This document shows positions 51,917 to 59,192 of a stretch of 64,000 bases of DNA, in pieces. Both the position numbers and the translations under genes were made by a program. Below the pieces are notes generated by a model. The model did not search any database, was not told the origin of the DNA, and saw only the letters and a program-made list of their open reading frames with translations. The first letter of the stretch is position 1, and each line of letters opens with the position of its first letter. The DNA is from DASRDR01 sp963812945 [NCBI: uncultured Candidatus Rokubacteria bacterium] (GTDB taxonomy: Bacteria; Methylomirabilota; Methylomirabilia; Rokubacteriales): assembly GCA_963812945.1 (NCBI GenBank), contig CAWEXD010000008.1, positions 2,790,001 through 2,854,000 of the forward strand. The letters are read 5' to 3'.

Positions 51917-54040
51917 GTGACGGTCGTGCCAATGGCGCTCGAGCGGCTTCTCGCGCCCGCGACCGTCGCCCTCATCGGGGCGTCCGGCACCCCCGGCAAG
52001 TGGGGCTACATGATGATGCGGACGCTCCTCGACGGCGGCTTCGGCGGGCAGATCGCCGCCGTCAACGGCCGGGGCGGCGAGGTCCAGGGCCACCCCGCGT
52101 ACCCGACGGTAGCCGATCTTCCGTGGGCCCCCGACGTCGCGCTGGTCACCGTCGGCCGCGAGGCGTGCGTGGACGCGGTCGAGGCGCTCGCCGCGCGGGG
52201 GTGCCGCCACGCGGTCCTCTACGCCGCCGGCTTCGCGGAGCTGGGCGCGGAGGGCGCGCGCCTTCAGGACCGGATGGTGGCAGCGGCCCGGGCGGCCGGC
52301 ATGCGGCTCCTCGGCCCGAACTGCATGAGCCTCTTCGCCGCGCGGAGCCGGCTGAACCTGACCGGTATCCCGGACCTCCGCCCGGGACGGCTTGCCTTCG
52401 TGTCCCAGAGCGGCAACCTCGTCTACGACCTGGTCGAGCACGGGCGCCGGAGCGGCCTCGGGCTGTCTCTCTTCCTGAGCCTCGGCAACCAGGCCGACCT
52501 CGGCTTCGAGGACGTGCTGGACGCCGTCCTCGCGGATCCCGATACCGGCGCCGCGGCGCTCTACGTCGAGGCGGTCCGGCCGGGCCGCGGCCGGGCATTC
52601 CTCGAGGCCGTCCATCGCCTGGCGCGCGCCAAGCCCGTGGTCGCGCTCATCGGCGGGCGGACGGACACGGGCCGCCGCGCCTCGGCGTCCCACACCGCGG
52701 CGCTTCTGTCCGACGTCCGCGAGCTGCGGGGGCTTCTCCGCCAGGCCGGCGCGATCGAGGTGACGCGGCTCGACGAGCTCTTCCCGGTCGCCGACGCGCT
52801 CTTGAAGTCTCCGCCCCCGCCCGTGCCGACGGTCGCGCTCTGCGGCGGCGGGGGCGGCCATGCGACCGTCGGGAGCGACGCCCTCGAGGTCCGCGGGATC
52901 GCGCTCCCGCCGCCCGCGCCGGAGACCCAGCAGGCGCTCCGGGCGATCTTCCCGCCGATGGCGTCCGTGCGGAACCCGATCGACTGGACGGGCGCCTCCG
53001 ACCGGAGCTTCTGGGCCTACCGGGACGCGGCGCGGCTCCTCCTCGGGGATCCCGCGATCGGCGGCCTCATCCTGTTCGGCCACTTCGGCGGATATCTGAC
53101 GGACCTCGAGACGCCGGCCAACAACTACCGGGACGTCGCCGTCGCCCTCGGCCAGCTCCAGCGGGAGACGCGGAAACCGATTCTCCTCCACTCGATCTAC
53201 GCGCTCCAGCCGCGCGAGGCCTTCGAGGCGCTGCGGGACGCGGGGATCCCCCTCTTCGAGTCGCTGGAGATCGCCGCCGCCGCGTATCGCGCGCTCGTCG
53301 AGCGCGCCCGCGAGCTCGATCCCCTGCCGGCGCCGGCCGCGGCCGTGGACGAGCGGCTCGCGCCCTACGCCGCGCGCGCCCGGGCCGAGGGACGCCAGGC
53401 CCTCCTCGAGCCCGAGGCCTGGGACTGGCTCGAGAGCCTCGGCATCCCGGTCGGGGCCCGCTGCTGGGCGCGGACAGCCGAGGACGCCGTCGCCTTCGCC
53501 GCCGCCCAGGCCGGGCCCGTGGCCATGAAGCTCGTGTCCGCCGCCATCCTCCACAAGTCCGACGTCGGCGGCGTCCGGCTCGACGTGGACGGCGCCGCGG
53601 CGGTCCGGACGGCGTTCGCGGAACTCGAGGCGGCGGCCCAATCCCGAGGCGCCGACTTCCGCGGCGCGCTGGTCGCCCCCATGGCCGGGCCAGGCGTCGA
53701 CGTCGTCCTCGGCGTCGCGCGCTCGGAGCTGGGCGGCCACGTGCTGCTCGCGGGCTCGGGCGGCACCGCGGTCGAGGCGCTCGACGACGCGAGCGTCCGT
53801 CCGATCCCCCTCACCGCGGGCGACGCGGCGGCGATGCTCGCCGAGACGCGCGTCGCGCGCGTCCTGGCCCGGCCCCGCGGCCTGCCCCCGCCCCCGCTCG
53901 CGCCGCTCCACGACCTCATGGTCCGCCTTGCGGCGGGTTGCGCCGGCTCGAGGGAGCTCCAGGCGATCGATCTGAACCCCGTCCGGGCGAGCGCGGACGG
54001 CGTCCGCGTCCTGGACGCCCGCGTGCTCCTGGTGTCCTGA
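51917..54040 (+). CDS. NDP-forming acyl-CoA synthetase (acetate-CoA ligase family)
   Basis: 707 residues. N-terminal CoA-binding Rossmann domain (VALIGASGTPGKWGYMMMR), ligase-CoA domains, the phospho-His motif SASHTAALL near residue 259, and a C-terminal ATP-grasp domain (VAMKLVSAAILHKSDVGGV, end LQAIDLNPV). The enzyme makes acyl-CoA from an acid with ATP, giving ADP and phosphate. GTG 51917 and ATG 51932 are both possible starts. It probably forms an operon with the acyl-CoA dehydrogenase 8 bases downstream. Confidence 0.92.
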   Translation: MTVVPMALERLLAPATVALIGASGTPGKWGYMMMRTLLDGGFGGQIAAVNGRGGEVQGHPAYPTVADLPWAPDVALVTVGREACVDAVEALAARGCRHAVLYAAGFAELGAEGARLQDRMVAAARAAGMRLLGPNCMSLFAARSRLNLTGIPDLRPGRLAFVSQSGNLVYDLVEHGRRSGLGLSLFLSLGNQADLGFEDVLDAVLADPDTGAAALYVEAVRPGRGRAFLEAVHRLARAKPVVALIGGRTDTGRRASASHTAALLSDVRELRGLLRQAGAIEVTRLDELFPVADALLKSPPPPVPTVALCGGGGGHATVGSDALEVRGIALPPPAPETQQALRAIFPPMASVRNPIDWTGASDRSFWAYRDAARLLLGDPAIGGLILFGHFGGYLTDLETPANNYRDVAVALGQLQRETRKPILLHSIYALQPREAFEALRDAGIPLFESLEIAAAAYRALVERARELDPLPAPAAAVDERLAPYAARARAEGRQALLEPEAWDWLESLGIPVGARCWARTAEDAVAFAAAQAGPVAMKLVSAAILHKSDVGGVRLDVDGAAAVRTAFAELEAAAQSRGADFRGALVAPMAGPGVDVVLGVARSELGGHVLLAGSGGTAVEALDDASVRPIPLTAGDAAAMLAETRVARVLARPRGLPPPPLAPLHDLMVRLAAGCAGSRELQAIDLNPVRASADGVRVLDARVLLVS

Positions 54041-54048
54041 GGCGCCAC

Positions 54049-55214
54049 ATGGACTTCACCCCGTCCCCCCGGCTCGTGGAAATCCAGACCCGCGCGCGCG
54101 CCTTCGTGGAGTCGGTCCTGGAGCCCCTCGAGGTGGTCTGCGATTCGGGTGACGGGCTCCCCCCGGACGTCGAGGTCCGGCGCGCGCGGCGGCCCGGGAG
54201 AGCGGGCTCTTCGCGCCGAACATGCCGGCGGAGTGGGGCGGGGCGGGCCTGGACGTCCTCGAGCAGGTCGCGCTGGAAGAGGAGCTCGGGCGCGCGACCA
54301 ACTGCCTCTGGGCGATCATGTGGCGGCCGGCGAACGTCCTGGTCCACTGCACGGACGCCCAGCGGGCGCGCTACCTCCTGCCCTACATCCGCGGGGAGTT
54401 CCGGGGCTGCTACGCGGTGACCGAGCCGGGCGCGGGCTCGGACACGAGCCGCCTCGCCACCGAGGCGCGGCCGGATGGGGACGGGTTCGTCATCTCCGGC
54501 GAGAAGTGGTTCGCCACCGGCGGCGACGTCGCGCGGTTCTTCATGGTCGTGGCCGACGTGGTCGACGGGGCGCGGCGCCGCCCGACGATCTTCCTGGTGG
54601 ACCGCGACGCGCCCGGCTTCACCGTCGGCCGGACCCCGCGCTTCACCCACAGCGTCGTCTACAGCCACCCCGAGATCCGCCTCGCGGACGTCCGCGTGGG
54701 GCCGGACGCCGTCCTCGGCGGGGTCGGCCTCGGCATGGAGCTGACCAAGGACTGGTTCCGCGACGAGCGGCTCATGATCGCCGCGCGGTGCCTCGGCGCC
54801 GCGCAGCGCGCCCTCGAGCTCGCCCAGGCCTGGGCGCTCGAGCGTCACGCCTCCGGCCGCCCGCTCGCCGAGCACCAGGCGGTCCAGTGGATGCTGGCCG
54901 ACTCCGCCTGCGAGCTGGCCGCGGCGCGCGCGCTCACCCACAAGGTCGCCTGGGAGGTCCGCGAGGGCGCCGATCCGAAGGTCGCCCACGCCCGGGCCTC
55001 GATGGTGAAGCTCCACGCCTCGGAGATGGCCGGCCGGGTCACCGACCGCGCCGTCCAGATCTTCGGCGGGCGCGGCTACCTCCGCGACAACCCGGTGGAG
55101 CGCCTCTGGCGCGACACGCGCGTCGACCGCATCTGGGAAGGGACCAGCGAGATCCAGCGCCTCATCATCGCCCGCGGCCTCGCCAAGCGCGGCGTCGAGC
55201 TCCTGACCCGGTGA
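54049..55214 (+). pseudogene. Acyl-CoA dehydrogenase with one frameshift near the N-terminus
   Basis: ATG 54049 opens an acyl-CoA dehydrogenase (MDFTPSPRLVEIQTRARAFV). Near 54190 one base is missing; the next frame continues ARESGLFAPNMPAEWGGAGL and runs to 55214. The rest is complete: CYAVTEPGAGSDTS, ISGEKWFATGG, and IFGGRGYLRDNPVERLWRDT. Restoring the base gives about 388 residues, the family length. It is either a sequence error or a recent mutation; an internal start at 54222 would lose the N-terminal helices. Confidence 0.87.
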
Positions 55215-55277
55215 GCCGTCTCCCTGAATCGTCCCAGCGTGCACGAGTCACGGCACCTGTGGTTCCCCGCTGTGACC

Positions 55278-55334
55278 AGCTAACCTCGGGCTTGAGCGGA
55301 CGATGCTCCGTGCCGCTCAACGCGGACGTTGGGC
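55278..55334. other. Integron attC-like palindrome
   Basis: 57 bases. Outer core sites GCTAAC (55278-55283) and GTTGGGC (55328-55334, a perfect GTTRRRY), each separated by a 7-base unpaired spacer from inner arms TTGAGCGG (55291-55298) and CCGCTCAA (55312-55319), with a 13-base variable loop. This R-spacer-L-loop-L-spacer-R layout is that of an attC site. The left core deviates at one position from RYYYAAC. No integrase gene is in the window. Confidence 0.45.
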
Positions 55335-55339
55335 CGACA

Positions 55340-55519
55340 CTATCCGAGGGTGACGCGGGCGGAGTAGATGGGGTCGCGAGCGTGAACCTTCTTGAAGTGA
55401 AGGCTCGGGTGTCCGGGGTTGTCGCGGAACAGCCGGTACGCCTTCTGAGCGAGATTTCGGATTTCTGCTGGCAGCTCGCGATACGCCGCCCAGAAACGCG
55501 GCGTCGCGCGCGATCTCAC
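55340..55519 (-). pseudogene. Shortened RelE/ParE-type toxin
   Basis: 59 residues from GTG 55519, overlapping the antitoxin stop by 4 bases. The text ATPRFWAAYRELPAEIR, then RDNPGHPSLHFKKVHARDP and IYSARVTLG is the first two thirds of a RelE-type toxin that normally continues for about 30 more residues beginning near YRALG. Here TAG follows directly, 5 bases before the attC-like palindrome. The missing C-terminal strand usually carries catalytic residues, so it is probably inactive. Confidence 0.75.
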
Positions 55520-55734
55520 AGCTTGTCGGGGTCGAGCTCCGTCGCTCGGCCGGCCGCGCGCTCAGCCCGAGTCTCGGCCGCTAGTTTGCTCAGGGCGTCC
55601 TGTGAGGTTGAGAACTGGCGCGCCCAATGCTCCTCGTCGCGAATCTCATCGAGCAGCCACTGGGCAATCCGCTCCTGTTCGTCGGCAGGTAGCGCCGCAA
55701 GCTTCGCGATGGCATCGTCGAGTGCTCGGGTCAC
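55516..55734 (-). CDS. Antitoxin-like small protein partnering the shortened toxin
   Basis: 72 residues from GTG 55734. Charged and helical (TRALDDAIAKLAALPADEQE, AQWLLDEIRDEEHWARQF), with an acidic end (ELDPDKL). Small proteins of this make-up commonly precede RelE-type toxins. It is co-translated with the toxin fragment. The fold is not assigned. Confidence 0.65.
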   Translation of the reverse strand: MTRALDDAIAKLAALPADEQERIAQWLLDEIRDEEHWARQFSTSQDALSKLAAETRAERAAGRATELDPDKL

Positions 55735-55741
55735 GGGACGT

Positions 55742-55747
55742 AGTATA
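55742..55747 (-). promoter_or_regulatory. -10 box (TATACT) of the shortened toxin-antitoxin pair
   Basis: TATACT on the minus strand ends 7 bases before GTG 55734, so the transcript would start about one base before the start codon. No clear -35 is seen. Confidence 0.45.
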
Positions 55748-55773
55748 CCCGTGCGGGCGCGCCTCACGACCGC

Positions 55774-56370
55774 ATGCTGCTCGAGCTCGGTCTCGGGCTC
55801 GCTAGCGAGGTCGGCGAGGTCGCCGGGGTGCTCACGCGCTGGCTGCGGGACGGCGAGCTCGAGCGCGACCGGCTGGCCGACGAGCTGGGCGACGTGGCGT
55901 ACTACTGGGCGCGGCTCTCCGTCATCACCGGAGTGGCGCCCTCCGCGCTGCTCGCGCGCAGCCGGGCGCACGTCGAATGGCGGCAGGCCGGCCGCCCGGC
56001 GGGCGGGCCGGCGCCCGGCGCCGCCGCGATGACGCTCGAGGACTACGCGGCGTGGGCGGTCGGCGCAGACCGGGCCGAGCTGGCGGATCGGCCCGACGAC
56101 CGGTCGCTGTGCGACGCCGGCCTCGCCATGGCCGGGGACGCCGGCGAGGTCGTCGAGTGCCTCCGGCGGCTCGTGCGGGAGGGCGCTCGGGAGCGCGACC
56201 GCCTGGCCGGGGAGCTGGGCGACGTCTGGCGCTACTGGTCGCGCCTCGGCGCCACCACCGGCGTCACCCCCGGCGAGCTCCTGGCGCGAAGCCGGATCAA
56301 GATCGAGGGGCGCCTGGTCGCGGCAGGCCAGCTGAAGGGTGCCTCTGGGGAATCGAGGACAGCCCGGTGA
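55774..56370 (+). CDS. Tandem MazG-like pyrophosphohydrolase, first domain missing its N-terminus
   Basis: 198 residues holding two related halves. Half 1 has LASEVGEVAGVL and ADELGDVAYYWARL; half 2 has MAGDAGEVVECL and AGELGDVWRYWSRL, both resembling the E-x2-E and E-x2-D metal motifs of MazG-type all-alpha NTP pyrophosphohydrolases. In half 2 the first acidic residue is Asp. Half 2 has about 30 residues before its motif (MTLEDYAAWAVG on), while half 1 begins almost at the motif, so its first helix seems lost. The stop overlaps the next gene by 4 bases. Confidence 0.75.
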   Translation: MLLELGLGLASEVGEVAGVLTRWLRDGELERDRLADELGDVAYYWARLSVITGVAPSALLARSRAHVEWRQAGRPAGGPAPGAAAMTLEDYAAWAVGADRAELADRPDDRSLCDAGLAMAGDAGEVVECLRRLVREGARERDRLAGELGDVWRYWSRLGATTGVTPGELLARSRIKIEGRLVAAGQLKGASGESRTAR

Positions 56371-57185
56371 CATACGAGACCATCCGGCTCGAGACCGAAG
56401 GCGCGGTGGCGCGGCTGATCCTCGACCGGCCGGCCGTGCTGAACGCGATCAACCGGGCGATGATCCGCGAGATCCACGACGCGCTCGACCGGGTCGTGGC
56501 GGACGACGCGGTCCGCGTCCTCGTGGTCCAGGGAGCGGGCCGCGCCTTTTCCGCCGGCTTCGACCTCAAGGAGTCGGCCGCCGAGCCGATCCGGGGCGTC
56601 GCCGCCTGGCGCGAGGTGCTGAAGCGCGACCTCGACATGACGATGCGCTTCTGGCGGCTCCCGAAGCCCACGATCGCCGCCGTCCACGGCTACTGCCTGG
56701 CCGGGGCGTGCGAGCTGGCCGTGGCCTGCGACATCACGATCGCCGCCGACGACGCGATGTTCGGGGAGCCCGAGCTCCGGTTCGGGAGCGGGATCGTCAC
56801 CCTGATCCTGCCGTGGGTCGTGGGCCCGAAGCGCGCGAAGGAGATCCTGCTGACGGGCAACGACCGGCTCTCGGCCGCCGAGGCGCACGCGATGGGGCTC
56901 GTGAACCGCGTCGTCCCGCGGGCGGATCTGGAAGCCGAGGCGCTCCGGGTCGCCCGGACCATCGCGGTGATGGACGCGGGGGCCGTGCGGCTCACCAAGG
57001 AGGCCATCAACCGCGCCGTCGACATCATGGGGCTCCCCCAGGCGCTCGAAGCCGGTATCGACCTCGCCGTCCAGGTGGAGACGCTCGACACGCCCGAGCG
57101 CCGCGAGTTCGACACGATCCGCCGGCGGGACGGGCTGAAGGCCGCGCTGGTCTGGCGGGACGCGCGCTTCACCGGGCAACCCTAG
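56367..57185 (+). CDS. Enoyl-CoA hydratase/isomerase family protein
   Basis: 272 residues from GTG 56367. The crotonase-fold oxyanion-hole blocks SAGFDLKES near residue 70 and VHGYCLAGACELAVACD near 108 are clear, as is GLVNRVVP near 180. The usual GGTQRL block is replaced by GIVTLILPWVVG, and the two catalytic Glu positions of true hydratases are not obvious, so another reaction on a CoA ester is possible. It fits with the CoA ligase and dehydrogenase a few genes upstream. Confidence 0.9.
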   Translation: MTYETIRLETEGAVARLILDRPAVLNAINRAMIREIHDALDRVVADDAVRVLVVQGAGRAFSAGFDLKESAAEPIRGVAAWREVLKRDLDMTMRFWRLPKPTIAAVHGYCLAGACELAVACDITIAADDAMFGEPELRFGSGIVTLILPWVVGPKRAKEILLTGNDRLSAAEAHAMGLVNRVVPRADLEAEALRVARTIAVMDAGAVRLTKEAINRAVDIMGLPQALEAGIDLAVQVETLDTPERREFDTIRRRDGLKAALVWRDARFTGQP

Positions 57186-57315
57186 CAAGGACCCGCGCCC
57201 GTCGGTCGCGCCGCGTTCCGCCGTCCCGCGTGGTACTTCGCCGCCTCACGATCGGCGCCCGCGCGAATCGGGAACACGATGCGGGTAGAATTCGAAGCAG
57301 GTGGACTCACATCCC

Positions 57316-59166
57316 ATGGCCCGCAAGCTGGCCGCCATCCTGAGTGCCGACGTCGAGGGTTACAGCCGTCTCATGGGGGACGACGAGGCGGCGACCGTAC
57401 GCACGATCACCGAATACCGCGCGACGATCGCCTCCGCCGTGGCCCGGCACGGCGGCCGCGTGGTGGACGACCCTGGTGACAACGTGCTGGCCGAGTTCTC
57501 GAGCGTCGTGGACGCGGTCCAATGCGCCGTCGAGGTCCAGCAGGAGCTCCGTCGCCGGAACGCCGCCCTGCCGGATTCCCGCCGGATGCAGTTCCGGATG
57601 GGCATCAACCTGGGCGACGTGATCCACGAGGGTCCGCGGCTCTACGGGGACGGTGTCAACATTGCTGCCCGCCTCGAGGGTCTCGCCGAGGGCGGCGGCA
57701 TCTGTCTCTCGGGCGCGGCCTACGATCAGGTCGAGGGGAAGCTCCCGTTCAGCTACGACTTTCTGGGCGAGCACGCCGTGAAGAACATCGCCCGAGGCGT
57801 GCGCGTGTACCGGCTCCGACTCGATTCCCCCGCCTCGCCGGCGCGGTCATCCGCCGCGCGACGCGGCGACCGGCGGCGGCCGCTCGCCGTCGCGGGGGCG
57901 ATCGCGCTCCTGGTGGTCGCCGGCGCCGGTGCGTGGACCGCCTGGCGCTGGCTCCGCGCGCCCGCGCCGGCCGGGCTGGCCCTGCCCGACAAGCCGTCGA
58001 TCGCCGTGCTGCCGTTCGCGAACCTGAGCCATGACCCCGCGCAGGAGTACTTCAGCGACGGGGTGACCGAGGATCTCATCACCGGTCTCTCGAAGGTCTC
58101 GGGACTCTTCGTCATCGCCCGGAACTCCGCGTTCACCTACAAGGGCAAAGCGGTGAAGGTCGGCGACGTCGGTCGGGACCTCGGCGTGCGCTACGTGCTG
58201 GAGGGCAGCATCCAGCGCGCCGGTAGCCGCGTTCGGATCACCGCCCAGCTCATCGACGCCGCCACCGGGTACCACCTTTGGGCCGACCGCTACGACCGGG
58301 AGGTCCGCGACATCTTTGCCCTCCAGGACGAGGTGACCCAGCAGATCGTCCGCACCCTTGCGGTAAAGCTCACCGAGGGCGAGCAGGGACGGATCGCCCG
58401 GGCGCCTACCGGAAACCTGGAGGCCTACGATCTCGTCCTCCGGGGGCGGGACGAGCACCGGCGCACGACGCGCGAGAGCAACGCGGAGGCGCGCCGGCTC
58501 TTCGTGAAGGCCCTGGACCTGGATCCGGCGTTTGCGCCCGCCTACGTGGGCCTGAGCTGGGCCCATCTGCAGAGCTGGCAACTCCTGTGGAGCACCGGCC
58601 CGGAGGGCCTCGAGCGGGCCCAGGAGCTGGCGGAACGCGCCATCGCGCTGGACGACAGCCTGGCCAACGGCCACAGCCTGCTCGCCCAGATCTACCTGTG
58701 GAGGAAGGAGCACGACCGCGCGATCGCTCGGGCGGAGCGCGCGGTGGCGCTCGCCCCCAACGACGCCGACGGGTACGAGACGCTCGCCGAGGTGCTGGCG
58801 TGGGCGGGCCGGCCCGAAGACAGCCTGAGAGTCATCCGCCAGGCCATGCGCCTGAATCCGCACTATCCATTCTTCTACCTGTGGACCCTCGGCCACGCCT
58901 CCTACATGACGAGGCAAACCGACGCTGCCGCTGACGCCTTCCGCAAGATCGTGCAGGAGAACCCCAATTTCCTTCCCGCTCATGCCTACCGTGCCGCGCT
59001 CTTCGCCGAGATGGGGCGCGATGAAGAGGCGCGGGCGGCATGGAGGCAGGCGCTGCAGCTGAGCCCCGGGGCCTCCCTGGCCAGTATCCGGCAGCGTCTC
59101 CCCTATCGGCGGCCGGCCGATCTCGACCGGTTTCTCGAAGCGACCCGCCGGGCCGGGCTCCAGTAG
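57316..59166 (+). CDS. Class III adenylate cyclase with transmembrane, TolB-like and TPR domains
   Basis: 616 residues from ATG 57316 (MARKLAAILSADVEGYSRLM, the usual family start); GTG 57301 in frame is the alternative, with TAGAAT at 57286 as a -10 candidate. Cyclase domain about 5-165 with metal Asp residues in LSADVEGYS and PGDNVLAEF and the transition-state N-x3-R in VNIAARLE. One membrane helix lies near 193-210, then a FlgO/TolB-like domain (SIAVLPFANLSHDPAQEYFS), then TPR repeats from about 370. The family presumably makes cAMP; the periplasmic half may sense a ligand. Confidence 0.92.
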   Translation: MARKLAAILSADVEGYSRLMGDDEAATVRTITEYRATIASAVARHGGRVVDDPGDNVLAEFSSVVDAVQCAVEVQQELRRRNAALPDSRRMQFRMGINLGDVIHEGPRLYGDGVNIAARLEGLAEGGGICLSGAAYDQVEGKLPFSYDFLGEHAVKNIARGVRVYRLRLDSPASPARSSAARRGDRRRPLAVAGAIALLVVAGAGAWTAWRWLRAPAPAGLALPDKPSIAVLPFANLSHDPAQEYFSDGVTEDLITGLSKVSGLFVIARNSAFTYKGKAVKVGDVGRDLGVRYVLEGSIQRAGSRVRITAQLIDAATGYHLWADRYDREVRDIFALQDEVTQQIVRTLAVKLTEGEQGRIARAPTGNLEAYDLVLRGRDEHRRTTRESNAEARRLFVKALDLDPAFAPAYVGLSWAHLQSWQLLWSTGPEGLERAQELAERAIALDDSLANGHSLLAQIYLWRKEHDRAIARAERAVALAPNDADGYETLAEVLAWAGRPEDSLRVIRQAMRLNPHYPFFYLWTLGHASYMTRQTDAAADAFRKIVQENPNFLPAHAYRAALFAEMGRDEEARAAWRQALQLSPGASLASIRQRLPYRRPADLDRFLEATRRAGLQ

Positions 59167-59192
59167 CGCAGGGTGCGATCGATCGGATCCCC

